NCBI RefSeq assembly: GCF_943734655.1
Contig: NC_071354.1
Location: forward strand, 231,997,206-232,061,205
Reading direction: 5' to 3'
Source of the DNA: Sabethes cyaneus
Lineage: Eukaryota; Arthropoda; Insecta; Diptera; Culicidae
Length of the DNA: 64,000 nt
Below the pieces are notes generated by a model. The model was not told the origin of the DNA. It saw only the letters and a program-made list of their open reading frames with translations, and did not search any database. Each line of letters starts with the position of its first letter. Positions within the stretch are counted from its first letter, which is position 1. Shown piece by piece: positions 1-11,566 of the stretch. The translations under genes and the position numbers were made by a program.

Positions 1-336
1 GGTGACACTAATACATCGCAGCTTCCCACTGCGAGTGCGGTTTTAGTTGATGGAATGGATTTCCTCAAAGAGACCCAGAGAATCTTCCTCCTTATCGTGA
101 ACGGTGTCTTCTGCTCGATTTGGGACGAGCAGAAAAGTTCAGCAAAAATTTTGAGCAACAACATTGATTTGCCGAGGCTGCTTTCAAAAGTGAATTTTCG
201 ACCACCGCAAAGATCTTTGGGAACAACGGCTTTATTGCCCACGGAATTCCACCGAACCACGTTTGTATACCACGAACCAGTGACAGCCTGCATCCGGATA
301 TGCACTCGGGTTGAAGGACTGTACGAATTTGGATAG
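1..336 (+). pseudogene. Non-LTR retrotransposon reverse transcriptase, C-terminal remnant
   Basis: The reading frame from 55 to the stop at 334-336 encodes the end of a jockey/CR1-type reverse transcriptase. The diagnostic part is the stretch after the catalytic domain: a NIDLPRLLSKVNF block, then PQRSLG, then FHRTTF with a downstream NEP-like turn (here HEPVTAC). This matches the usual C-terminal pattern of these proteins, in which a leucine-rich block is followed by LR-x-LL and FHRT-x-Y. Codons before 55 keep only vague similarity, so the N-terminal side is cut by the window edge and probably frameshifted. No catalytic YADD motif is present. Clade assignment beyond jockey/CR1-like is not possible from this short piece. 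It is related to the minus-strand remnant at 2983-4330. Confidence 0.7.
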
Positions 337-1107
337 CCTACTCGAATTTTCGTTCAAAGATTATCAACAACTGATGCTTTATAAGAGCTTATGTGACCAT
401 CATCAAGATACTGTCATATGCAGGGCTTGAAAAGTGATCGCAAGTTGAATGTGACTGCCGTAAATGCGAACTTTCTGCATTCAAACTCCGCTTTTTGAAC
501 GATCATTTGACTGTTTTTTGAATCCAGTCAATCTGCGGCTTGCGCTGCTGCCGTCTTACAATTCATGCGGCATCTCAGCAAAAGCAAACAGTCGATCTCC
601 CGTTTTGCTTTGCGCTTTGAGAATATAAACTGCAAACTGACTGGAAGCATACGGTGACGTATTTTTTCGTTTCTCTTTTTGTCTCCAAATCGGCTGCTCA
701 CAGTAATAATTTGTCACCCACACGTCGGCCCGACGCAAGCAAAATATTCGTTTGTGTTGGACGGAGTCCGACCGACTTCTTCCATGCACATGTAGTGGTT
801 GTTTTTTTTTTTTGTAGTATTGAATCATACGATTGTGCGGTTGCTTTTCGTTAGCGTGGTGACTGCCAGTCATTTGACTGTTTTGCAGTCATTCGCTGCT
901 CCAAACGGTAAAGGCAACTTGATCGAAACGAAAATGTTAAAAAGCTTTAGAACGCATTCGTTCTACTGCGTGCAATCGATGTTAGACTGAGCAAACTGCC
1001 AGTTGTGTTATGCATAGCGTTCATATTCCACCACTAAACGGACGGTGTGAACTTGAATGCACGTTGGTGTGACTGCGGTAGAAAAAAGGATCGGTCAAAG
1101 CCCTGGC
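337..1107. other. Non-coding stretch, no gene seen
   Basis: I see no supported coding sequence here. The left part is probably 3' untranslated or flanking sequence of the reverse transcriptase remnant. The short open frames on both strands have no recognisable similarity and overlap each other. A T-run lies near 800-812. Confidence 0.5.
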
Positions 1108-2312
1108 CATATATGGTGTTCCCGATCCGAAGATCCGTATCTTTGATCCGGGTCGCAAGAAGGCTTCGGTCGAAGATTTCCACAGCACTGTGCATCCACC
1201 TGGTGTCCGATGAGTACGAACAGCTGAGCTAGGAAGCACTGGAAGCGGGCCGTATCTGCTGCAACCAGTATCTGGTTAAGCTCTGCGGGAAGGATCAGTT
1301 CTACATGTTCATGCGGTTGCACCCGTTCCACGTCATTTCCATCAACAAGATGTTGTCCTGTGTCGGAGCCGATAGTAGTAGTAGTAGAAGTGAGAAGTTT
1401 GAGATTGAGAAGTGCCAGATTTGCTTCAGACCAGGACTCAGGTTTTCAATCCACTCCTTCATCCAGCCTTCCACATTTACGATATCAATAATAATACTGT
1501 TAATAATATGATATTAAGATGAAATGTGGTATATATGGTAAAAATAGAACAATCTCACCAGCAGTCCTTCGTATGGAATAGAGTAGCGTCCTTTGAGGTT
1601 CCATAAGTGCTTCTAATAGTTAATTTAATTTTGCATTCTTGTATCCATGTGCAGTATTGAGACTCGTTATGGCCAAAGTTTTTACTATATAGCAGAAGAT
1701 GCTTCATAAACTAAGGCGAAAAAAATAATTAAAATAACTTATTAGGCTTACCTATTAGCTAGGCCGTGTAGCTCCGTCGTCTGCCCAAAACCGCGGTTTT
1801 GAGACCAGGAAGTCGAGAACCACCCAGCATCGCTCCTCCTAGCTTGGCTACTCAATAGAGCATTACCAGGTATGGCCACGTGGAGGCGCTAGGTAGGGGC
1901 TTGGGATGGCTAGCGCTATATTGGACGCTCCTCATTTGCCTTCCCCATTTCATACCATTGTTCTGTGCCAGAGCCGATAGGCTTCAAACTGGAATGCGTG
2001 GTGCCTTCGGCAAACTGCTGAGAATTGTAGCTTTGGGGGCACACCGGCCAGCCGATCATGTCCGTACGTTCGAACGGTCGCTTCAAGGCTCAGGTCGTCG
2101 AGGCACTGCGTCGTGCTAAGTTCAAGTTCCCCGTTCGTCAGAAGATCTTCATCTTCAAGAAGTGGGGATTCACCAAGTGCGACCGTGACGAGTACCTGTC
2201 GCGCCAGGAGGAGGACCGTTTGGTGAACGATGGATGCGGTGTCCAGTGCAAGAATCACCACGGACTGCTGGTCAAATTGGAACAGCACCAACTGTCGCGT
2301 TTGAATGTCTAA
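1108..2312 (+). pseudogene. RpL10: Processed pseudogene of ribosomal protein L10 (uL16), split by an insertion
   Basis: Two blocks together resemble the cytosolic large-subunit protein L10/QM. Block one (about 1108-1375) reads GVPDPKIRIFD, GRKKASVEDF, HLVSDEYEQLS, then RLHPFHVI and NKMLSC. Block two (1971-2312) reads ADRLQTGMRGAFGK, then in another frame MSVRSN, FKAQVVEALRRAKFKFP, KKWGFTK and NDGCGV, ending at the stop near 2310-2312. The first about 30 residues are degraded. There is an in-frame stop in block one where a serine codon is expected (near 1229), and frameshifts near 1165-1190 and 2000-2050. The absence of introns and an A-rich, AATAAA-like region at about 2395-2410 indicate retroposition of an mRNA. 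A 595-bp insertion with a 10-bp target duplication separates the blocks. The functional RpL10 gene must lie elsewhere. Confidence 0.9.
1376..1970 (-). mobile_element. Retroposed insertion inside the RpL10 pseudogene
   Basis: The 10-bp sequence GAGCCGATAG occurs at 1366-1375 and again at 1971-1980, exactly flanking this segment, so the insertion and its target duplication are visible directly. The left end is a TAG repeat, which on the minus strand reads as a (CTA)n 3' tail. Positions 1376-1585 match the retroposon at 24298-24753 in inverted orientation and share its boundary at the TACTCTATTCC end. Positions about 1790-1965 match 15560-15700 (shared core GGTATGGCCACGTGGAGGCG). The simplest reading is one minus-strand retroposed copy whose 5' part is the 15.5-kb family and whose 3' part is the 24.3-kb family. 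Confidence 0.7.
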
Positions 2313-2639
2313 GGGCAAAGGACTCTTTTTTATGTAAATTGTGCTTTGGCTGAAAGAAGAAGGGAGAAAGACCTAAACTGAATGAATATATTAATTAAAA
2401 TAAATAAAAATGGTGGTAAAATCTGTGCAAGGTGCATGTTTCCTCCTATCAAACAGCGTAGTGAAAGTTTAATCCAAATCAGAAAGGTTCAAATTTTGTC
2501 ATTTACCATTTCACGTGGAACTGCCCTATTGGAGGCGCAATGCCTGTTCAAATTAAGACTGAATAAAAATGGACTCGTGCATCTATTATGGATCAAATTT
2601 TCCGCTTCGACAAATCGTACAGTGTGATGTTGGGAGTAC

Positions 2640-2982
2640 AGCGTGTCCATGTATCATATTTTTGTGGATTTCAAGGCAGTATAAGATACAGTTGGGCGTG
2701 CGCGAAGAACTATACACGAGAACAGTTTTTCGTACAAAAAGGCTGGCATACGGCGGATTAAAGCTACATTGGAGCGTGTTTTGAGGCACTTTCAAGTTTT
2801 TTTGAATCGCTTGGAAGGTTGCGGAATGGATATATGTCATCTAACAATAATCGCCAAAATAATGCGTTGAAAATCAAATATATGATACTAAAAAGGACGT
2901 GGACGGTGACTATTTACGTTGATGAACTTCAAGCGGTTGACGCGTTCATTTATTTGGGATCTCTGATCACTGCCGACAATAA
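2640..2982 (+). pseudogene. Reverse transcriptase remnant with large internal deletion
   Basis: Two parts of a non-LTR reverse transcriptase lie close together. Near 2650-2680 the translation gives YHIFVDFKAV followed by a stop where this family has FVDFKAAYDSV. Near 2870-2980 another frame gives KIKYMI, then VDELQAVDAFIYLGSLITADN, which matches the region about 200 residues further on in intact proteins. The catalytic core between them is lost. The family is the same as the remnants at 26.9, 29.2-30.0, 42.3 and 56.9-59.0 kb. The copy is cut at 2982 by the 3' tail of the next element. Confidence 0.7.
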
Positions 2983-4330
2983 TTTGTTTGTTTATTTGTT
3001 TGTTTTACACTTCATCTAACTTATAAGTCTAAATGAACTTACTCTAACAATCTATAATAAATTTATTCTCACCAACCGCTTAAATTTATTCAGTGATTCG
3101 CCAAATTGGAAATATTCCTCAACACAGTTAAAAACTCTGACACCAATGTAATTGGTTCATTGCGGTCAAAATCGGTACGGTGAAACAGGTTAGTCAGCAA
3201 TGATGACGACCTCAAAGTCCTTTCAGATGCACGGAAATTCATAAGCGACAGTAATTTCGTTGAGTCAATTTCGCCATTTAACAGTTTGGCCACGAACAAA
3301 GCCTGTTGAACCTTACGTCGACATTCTAATGTATCTAATCCAAGCAAATGGCAGCGGTCAGGATACGGAGACAAATTGTTTGTGCCACGTCAAGGCAGAT
3401 AACGTAGAGCCAGTCGTATAAACTTTCTCTGAACTCGTTCAATTCGAAGGGTCCAATCCAGCTTTTTACGAGCCATAATGGCGGACATGTTCGTAATATT
3501 TGAACAGCATTTTTGACATTTCCTCAATACATCGCACGTTTTCTTTCCGCGCGTTCACAGTAAAACTAAAGGAATGTACGGAAAGAAAACGTGCGATGTA
3601 TTGAGGAAATGTCAAAAATGCTGTTCAAATATTACGAACACGTCCGCCATTATGGCTCGTAAAAAGCTGGATACTTGCGTTTTCGAGGATCGGACTAATG
3701 CGCCATAGAGTGCTTTGAGACAATGTGGATTACTGTAATTTCGGCCAGTTTTGGCTATAAATCCAAGCTGGCGCGTTGCTTTTGACATTATCTGTGCACG
3801 ATGACAATTAATTCGTACAATTTGGAGGCAGCGGGCAAATCGAACAATTTGCAACGCACCACAATCAATAGCCCTTGTTGGTCCGGGACCGCAGGCGAAG
3901 ACAGACTAGAAGAACGTAGCAAATAGTTCACACGAATCAGATTCAGTAGATGATTCGGTATTTAAGGATTTAAGGACGTATTTAAACTGCAAATAGAGCC
4001 CACTTTTCTAAGCTTAGAGCAGCTCGAACGACTGTACGATTTGTCAAGAAAAAGTACAAATATCAAAGGCCCTAGATGACAACCTTGGGGCACGCCGAAT
4101 CGAATGGTATCGTGAAGCAAGCCAAATTGTTACCACTGCTGCTGCTGCTGACAAAAGCGAAGCGTTCGGTAAGGTACGATTGGATTCACGATGTTGCCCA
4201 ATTGGGCAAGCCCAAGTACTGAAGTCCCGTCTTCCCCGTCCAATATTCTTGACCAACGAGTTGGCGAATTCCATCAAAATCGTGAGTGTATTCGGCATCT
4301 TTTCAAGATCCGTGCTGGGATGCTAGCTTC
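2983..4330 (-). pseudogene. Jockey/CR1-like non-LTR retrotransposon remnant
   Basis: Reading the minus strand, a motif FGVPQGCHLGPLIFVLFL (about 4030-4125) is a reverse transcriptase motif of jockey/CR1-like elements. A second part, MSKATRQLGFIAKT with YGALVRS (about 3690-3790), and a third, RIERVQRKFIRLALR then YPDRCHLLGLDTLECRRK (about 3290-3455), follow in the expected order. The frame 3374-3090 then carries the C-terminus ending at a stop. The left boundary has TTTG repeats at 2983-3006, which read as a (CAAA)n 3' tail on the minus strand. This fits insertion into the plus-strand remnant that ends at 2982. Frameshifts and stops are frequent, and a 217-bp hairpin interrupts it at 3456-3672. 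Confidence 0.75.
3456..3672. repeat. Near-perfect foldback: 94-bp inverted repeats with 29-nt loop
   Basis: Positions 3456-3549 and 3579-3672 are reverse complements with one visible mismatch (A versus G opposite, near 3486). The spacer is 3550-3578. It sits inside the decayed minus-strand reverse transcriptase, between the LVRS and RVQRKF blocks, where intact relatives have no such sequence. It is therefore an insertion, probably a foldback MITE. The arms are far less decayed than the host element. I could not identify a clean target duplication. Confidence 0.85.
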
Positions 4331-5400
4331 GAATTGATATCCCACGAAAGTAACTAATGTCGTGGATATTTCTAGTCTTGTGCTGTATTTGTGGAGTATT
4401 TCCACACCGTTTAGCTATTTTCAAGCTGATAGAAGGTTTCCTCTGAGAAGCAAAGTTTATTCAAATTAAATTTCGATACAGGAAATGGAGTGCCTTCCCC
4501 TGTTTGAAAAATATGTTGTAGGTAGCTAAATTGAATCTAAAATTATTGCTGAGATTAAATCTCATCGAAGTTATGGTAACGAAACCGTCCTATAACATTT
4601 TCAGAGCGTGTGCCGTTGCGCTTTCTGGTGTCGTTTTTGTTTAAATATGTAATTACCAATGAAAACATGCGGTATATTTAGCTGAATGCATTCTGTTGGA
4701 CCAAGAAAAGATGTGGAAATAATAATTCGATCATAACAATTTTGTAGCCACGATATTAAATCAAGATTGTTAGCGAGAGTGAAAGCAAAGCAATGTGAAT
4801 GCTTCTTATGTAGACAAAAAAATTGATGAAAGTGTATTTATATCGAACAATTTTTGGTTGTGGACCGATAATTTTTTTTTTTTGCAGAGAGATTAATTAA
4901 CTTGATTGGTGACTAGACTACTACCAATGTATGTTAAATAAGCATAACATTCCATTAATTTAGCACAATCTAGTTATACATATCACAGCAGAGCGACTCC
5001 TATGAATTGGCTAGTAGAAAATGATCTACGCTTTGTCCGCTTGTACGCCACTTTAACAAACAGAGAATGTCAAGGCTACGTCAATGCATTGGTACAAAAA
5101 AAAATTTATTACAATACTAATCAGTCGTGTACTTTAACTGCCTTTGTTTAGCAGTTATTTTTTAGTAATTTTAAACAAAATGAAAATTTTGGCACCTTTT
5201 TTTCTGTGAAATTCATGTCTTTTAATGTTAGTTTAATGTTCGCTGAAAGTTGTTGACTGCAAAACTCCTGAAAAACAAAATCAAATCAATAAGGTCCCAA
5301 CTTATGATTAGTCGACCGAATCTGCCCTTCGCTAAACGCTTGTTTGTCCTGAATTCTGTTATCAACTTTCGTTGTCAAACAAGAAGCATTACATTATAAA
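4331..5400. other. A+T-rich non-coding DNA
   Basis: I find no coding sequence, structural RNA or repeat family shared with the rest of the window. Short poly-A and poly-T runs occur. Confidence 0.4.
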
Positions 5401-8400
5401 TTGTGTTTACTGTTAGCTATGCATGGAATCAAATCGCTCCACTTTCGATGATGTCATCCTGGTTAGCTGGTTGGCTACTGGCTGACAAGCAATCCGATCG
5501 GCCAGTAACTGGCCATAAATGGAGCGACATTTTTCTTTTCTTGTTCTGCTGCTGGCCTGGCCGGCAGACTGGCTGCTTCTCGCCTTTGGATATTTGCTCG
5601 CTAATATGTCGCCCCCACAGCAGCCAGCAGTACCCTAAACTCGGTCGGGTGTCCTACACACAACGAGCTGGTACTCCTTCGGTCTGCCGCCGGCCAACCA
5701 GCCAGCCATTTCGGTCGGTCGACAGGTCGTTCCATTTCTTGAAGTTTTCTTTCATGTACATGTGTCGTGGGTTGGCGTGATTCAAGCTCGATTAGCTTAT
5801 AAATTATTGCTTGTTTAACTGGCTTATACCCCAAAACCCATATTCAGCTAAGGTTGTGCATCTCATTCAAAGTTCTTTATTATTATATCATACGACAATG
5901 CCATAATTGAAAGTGAATCTTTTAATAATAAATCCTTGTCTAGTACAAGTGCGTCTCGAGTCGCCGCCACGGTCATAAGATTATCCGTTTGAAACAATCA
6001 ACTAGCAGAGTCCGAACGAACCTCGACATTCTAAGTTAAATCCAAGCGACGGCGAATTGAAAAAGTACTCACATCCGCTTATTTAGTCTGCAGCGCACCG
6101 GCCAAGATCAACCTAATCGTAGGTTAAAACCATTTATTGATTGTCCCGTATTCGTTCGAATTCCGCCACCTCTCAAGCTCGATGGTTTCACGAATCATGA
6201 ATTGTTGTTTGTTAGAACACAATTGTTCTGTTCACGCTGCTGCAAGAATGCAAGCGTTTCATAATGTGACTCAACTGGATTCCAGCGAATGGACGTTGTT
6301 ATCGCTTATTTTGATCCTTTTTCTCTGCGCTGCTCGGTGCACCGAGTCTGGTCGTAAACAAACAGCAGCATTTCAGTGTACATTCAGCTGTTCCTAGCTG
6401 TTTGCTGGTGCTGCAGATAGACTCGCCAGGACCGGCCTTGGTCGGGCCGGAACTTTGATACAGCAGCGGATGGCGACAGGGCGTATTTGTAAGTAAATTT
6501 TTCCGCCTTCGAGATCAACGGAGCAGTGCAGTCGCAGTGCTGCAGCAAACTGGTTCTGGCTAGAAGCGGACACTTGGGTGTCTTGAGCTGCGACACGGAT
6601 GAAAATTAAACTCACGTCGAGCTAGTTGTTTTTGCATGCATACCAGATCAAAGCGCAAACAAGACAACACCTTTACGTAACTGCGAGTAAAGTTGGTGCA
6701 ATGCGTGACCGGTCGCGGATAACTGATTCAATCACCGGGAAATAACTATTAAACAATATGTAAATATGATCGCTTTCCGGACGAACGTTTGTCATTGCAC
6801 CGCACTCTAGGGAGGGACGGTCAGCATCGGCTGTTCAAAGTTTATATTTGCAATCCCGAATCTCGCTTCACGGCATAAACAAGCGCTGATAATCATCATA
6901 ATTAAACCAAACACGACACGGCCTGTCAAACAAACAAACCGTACTTGATCTGCTAGCATCGGCCGATAGGACTGGACCGGTACGAAGCCATAAACACAGC
7001 AGCCAATATCAATATTTAGAGTTTAAAAATTTCCACTGCATTTCCTGGCGTCTGCCCTACGTGCTGATGCTACTGCTGCTGCTGGATCCCATTAATAACT
7101 AGGTATGAACGCAATAAAACGTGAGAAGCAACAAGGCGGTAAAAAGTAGCTGACCGTTGCTCAAAGAGCACTGATCTATCGACATTTATTGCTTATTGGA
7201 TGAAAGAGAATGCTCGAAACTTCCTTCGATCTTTCGAGCGCACGCCTTTCACTGGACTGGATTGGAAGGCACACGCCATCGGATCTCATGCTTGAATGTT
7301 TCAGTTAATCCCCGTTCAAAGGCAATATTCTTGCCTGGTTAGTTGGTTGGTTGGTTGGTTAGTAATTGATTTAACCCTGGCTGCAGGGCTGACCGACCAG
7401 TGCATGAGATAATGAAAGAACGTGTCAGAATACCGATTGTTCCCTAGTTTCTTATCTACGTTGTCAATAATGTACAACTTCGGAACACTTCCAAAGTCCA
7501 TTACTAGAAAGCAATTATTTCCGATTCTACTTTCTCTACCTCAGGGAACCCACAAATGGTTCACGGCGCAAAATAATGTAAGTAACATTAGTGTATTACT
7601 TTAATCTATTTTGCGGTTACTGGACGTTCGATGAGACCCGCCGAGCCACACTCAAGTATGTCATCAGTGACCGCCTTCGGCGGTGTCGTGCAATCGAAAC
7701 GAAACAAATCACTCACTAGTTATATATATGCGGTTTTCACTTCATTTCCTCCCCCCTCCGTCACACTCACCCCCGGGGAAAGTCAAGGTCGAGTTCAAGA
7801 CCAAACTGTCTTTATTTTTCCACTGCTCACACTGCACTGGCGCGGAGCGCGCGGGTGTGTTTGTGTTTGTATGCCCCATCGGTTGGCTGGGTGGCTGGGT
7901 GGCTGGGGGGAGGATTATTCCGAAGCAGCAGCAGCAACAACACAAATTGCGCACTAGACTACCTCCTACGAAATGGCCAGCCGGTGGAAAATCGATAAAC
8001 TTTCCAGTAACACACTTTTCCGTCTCATTTGTTTGGCTTTACCGAGGAAAGCTGTGTTACGTTGTGTGCTGTCTGCTCAATCGAGTGTTTTTCCGCTGAT
8101 AATCTGCGCCTTTTGGTTTAACGAATGTTTTCCTTTCTTCGACAAAGCCATTAACAAATCAATCAAGCTTCAATAGTCAACGTGTAAACATGAATGTGGT
8201 TGGCATTTGTTATTTTCTTGTTTTCCTCAAATGAAAGTGATTCCAGTCTCGGTAAAAGCAATAGATGAGAACTGGTCCATTGCGGATGTAATTGATTAAG
8301 AAGAGATGCTGCAGCTTCTGTGAACAAAATTTCTAACACTTGCCAAACCACTGACGGCAAGATAAGAGTATTCTACTTGGATGCATACTCATATCACATC

Positions 8401-8500
8401 TGTCCGAAGTGGTCTTTCGCTAACAGAGAAAAACAAACAAAACAGCTATAAAAAGGACACAATAGAGCTTTAACTTTTTCAACTACCTGAAAATCCTTTA
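5401..8500. other. Mostly non-repetitive non-coding DNA
   Basis: Base composition is more even than in the flanks, and no family here recurs in the window. Open frames at 5403-5780 and 7683-8099 are low-complexity or shadow each other, and I do not accept them as genes. A GGTT tetranucleotide run lies at about 7337-7361. The segment could hold intronic or upstream regulatory DNA, but nothing in it proves this. Confidence 0.4.
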
Positions 8501-9609
8501 TAATCTCACATTTGGAATTTAATTGTGGAAGCTTTTAAATAGGTTTGTCCTCAGTAAAAACCGTAAGAGCTGATTACAACAAGAGCGCTCATTTAGCTAT
8601 TAACGGGGGTATCAGCCGCATGGCGCCGTAAATTCAAAAGATAAACTATACTTTCTTTATCAATATTGTAGATAATAAACAACTCTACAATTGCCCTTTA
8701 CAGTACTTTTACGCTTTCTGTTTCGTTGGGGCTCTATACCCAAGTAACAATCCAATAGCAAATTGGTCTTATTCATTTCTTATAGTAGTTTTATCAGAGC
8801 ATCGCAAAGTCTATCAGGTTTTATAATGTTTTTCCCCAAGTAAATTTTATCTTATTTGATTAACTTTTCTGAAGAATGACTGAAGGAGATTTGAAGAAAC
8901 ACCCATAAAACTGCATTATGAATAAGTCTAATTCACCTTATAAGCAGTTTTAAAGGAAACTTGATTTCTACTATTCTAAACGACGCTCCTTAAAACTTAA
9001 CAATAGTTTTGACAAAAATTTAAGGCATTCTTTTGTAAGATTGGTTTATCTTAACAATGCTGCTATAAAATTCTCTTAAAACCGTACATTCTTGAAAGAG
9101 AAATCATACTCTTAAGAAAAAACATTCTGGTGTAAACAACTAAGCTGTCAAAATGGGCGTTTGAACCTAGAGTAAATTGTAGAAATATGGATCTTATAAA
9201 CGATAATTTAGCAAAAATTTGTCCAATGTTTTGAAAACTTTTTTATATGAACGATCAGCAAAGTCACGAAACAATGAAGATATCAGGAGCAACTGACTAT
9301 GGTGTGTTAGTTAGGGTAAGCTAGAGAAGGACGGTGCCGGTGATGATGCACTAGTAAATTTGTATGAATTGGATAAATTTGGTTCGATTGTGTTTTGCCG
9401 GCGGCGGTGCGGGTTTCCTCTAGAGTTGTTCGTATTTTTTAAACTTTATTAGCTAGCGTTTTTGTTTGGAAAATGCTTGGAGGGGTTGAAGCAGACGAGG
9501 CATATTTTCTAAAACCGATAGTAAAGATGAAGTACATTGGAAATTTTGTAGATTAAGCTTTACGCATGGACGCATTGTCGTGCAGTCCTCTTTTAATTTT
9601 TATAATCAA
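8501..9609. other. A+T-rich non-coding DNA, no gene seen
   Basis: The sequence has many CTTATAA and TTAAAA words but no clear tandem unit and no open frame of interest. A CCCAAGTAACAAT word near 8739 resembles the start of the small TA-flanked MITEs in this window, but I found no matching right end. Confidence 0.35.
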
Positions 9610-11566
9610 CTAGCTGACCTGACAAACTTCGTATTGCCACAAATTAACCTGTGTTGTACATAAATCATGAATCTCGGATAATCTTTGTCACAATCTCGAG
9701 TTTTGCAAGCCCCCCAGTGAGCGGCGCTTCCGACGGCGGGTTACCGGCAACACTCGCGACCGTCTCGTCCTGAATGATCTAGTATTACTATAGATAGTTT
9801 TTGTGGTCTTGTATTGACTAATGTTTTATGAAAGAGTCTCGAATTTCTCGAGTTCGATTAGTTTTTGAGTTTCGCAAAAATTTCTGTTTTATTTGTATGA
9901 GAGTCCATATCCTCCTACCACAGGGGTGAGAGGTCTCTAACTATCGTAAAGTAAATTCAAGATTCCAAAATCTCCCACATGCCAAATTTGGTTCCATTTA
10001 CTTGTTTAGTTCTCAAGTTATAAAGAAATTTGAATTTCATTTGTATGGGAGCTCCCCTCTTAAAAGGGGAAGGGGTCGTAATTCACCATAGAAAAAATTT
10101 CTGCCATCTAAAACTCCCACATGCCAAATTTGGTTCCATTTGATTGATTAGTTCTCGAGATAAGAGGAAATTTGCATTTGATTAGTTCTCGAGTTATGAG
10201 GAAATTTGTTTTTCATTTGTATAGGAGCCCCCCCCCCCCCCCCCTCTTAAAGTGGGGAAATCCATAGAAAATATACCATAGAAAATATTCTTGCCTACAA
10301 AAACACCCACATGATAAATTTGGTTCCATTTGCTTGATTAGTTCTAGAGTTATGAGGAAATTTGTATTTCGTTTGTATAAGAGCCCCCCCCTCTTAAAAA
10401 GGTAAGGGGTCCTAATTCGTCATAGAAAAAATGGTTGCCTCCAAAAACACCCACATGCCAAATTTGGTTCCATTTGCTTGATTAGTTTTCGAATTATGAG
10501 GAAATTTGTATTTCGTTTGTATAGGAGCCCCCCCTCTTAAAGTGGGAGCGGTTCTAATTCACCATAGAAAATATTCATGCCCTAGAAAACTTTCACCTGC
10601 CCAATTTGGTTCCATTTGCTTGATTAATTCTCGAGTTATGAGGAAATTTGCATTTCATTTGTATAGGAGCCCCCCTTCCTAAGGTGGGGAGGGGTCCCAA
10701 TTCATCAGAAAAAAATGTTGTCTCCGAAAACACCCACGTGCCAAATTTTGTTCCATTTGCTTGATTAGTTCTCGAGTTATGAGGAAATTTGTATTTCGTT
10801 TGTATAGGAGCCCCTCTCTTAAAGTGGGGAGGGGTCCTTATTCACCATAGAAAATATTCTTGCCCTCGAAAACTTTCACATGCCAAATTTTGTTCCATTT
10901 GCTTGATTAGTTCTTCAGTTATGAGGAAATTTGTATTTCATGTGTATAGGATCCCCCCCTCCTAAAACGGGGAGGGGTCCAAATTCATCATAGAAAAAAT
11001 TTTTGTCTCCAAAAACACCCACATGCCAAATTTGGTTTCATTTGCTTAATTACTTCTCGAGTTAAGAGGAAAATTGTGTTTCTTTGGTACAGGAGCCCCC
11101 CCTCTTAAAGTGGGGAGGGGTCCTAATTTACTATAGAAAATATTCTTGCCCTCGAAAACCTTCACATGCCAAATTTGGTTCCATTTGCTTGATTAGTTCT
11201 CGAGTTATGAGGAAATTTGTATGGAAGCCCTTTCAAAGAGGAGAGGAGTTATAATTCCCCTTATAAAGAGGGGAGGGGTCTCAATTTACCATAGAATAAA
11301 TTCTTGTCACCGAAAACACCCACATGCCAAATTTTGTTCTATTTGCTTGATTAGTTTCGAGTTATGCAGAAATTTGTGTTTCATTTGTATGGGAGCCCCC
11401 CCTCTTAGTGGGGGGAGGGGTTTCTAACTATCACCAAAACCTTTCCTGGCCCCATAAAACCTCTACATGCATATTTTCATGCCGATTGGTTCAGTAGTTT
11501 TCGATTCTATAAGGAACATACGGACAGACAGACAGACAGACAGAAATCCTTCTTTATAGGTATAGA
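9610..11566 (-). mobile_element. Helitron-like element, copy A
   Basis: On the minus strand the element begins with TCTATACCTATAAAG, with the TC at 11566-11565 preceded by a host A. It ends in CTAG (9613-9610) followed by a host T. TC at one end, CTRR at the other and insertion between A and T are the established signature of Helitrons. The two ends match those of copies at 52054-52623 and 61345-63919. A CAGA tetranucleotide run lies next to the 5' end (about 11524-11544). The 3' part (about 9612-9790) is a G+C-rich conserved block shared with the 61-kb copy. The middle is a tandem array. No RepHel open frame is present, so it is non-autonomous. An obvious 3' hairpin is not evident in this family. 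Confidence 0.75.
9885..11440 (-). repeat. Tandem array of about 145-bp units inside Helitron copy A
   Basis: The phrase GCCAAATTTGGTTCCATTTG or a close variant recurs about every 140-190 bp, near 9980, 10125, 10314, 10457, 10600, 10740, 10880, 11027, 11167 and 11325. That makes about ten units. Each unit also carries a TAGTTCTCGAGTTATGAGG block and a C-run followed by TCTTAAAG. Units are diverged, and the C-runs vary in length. Confidence 0.85.

Noticed and set aside
7683..8099. 138-codon open frame overlapping a 108-codon frame
   Set aside because: Low-complexity composition (Pro, Gly, Trp and Gln runs from simple repeats) and no recognisable similarity.
9885..11440. Regularly spaced repeats resembling a CRISPR-like or satellite array
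   Set aside because: Units are about 145 bp, diverged, lack unique spacers and sit inside a Helitron-like element.
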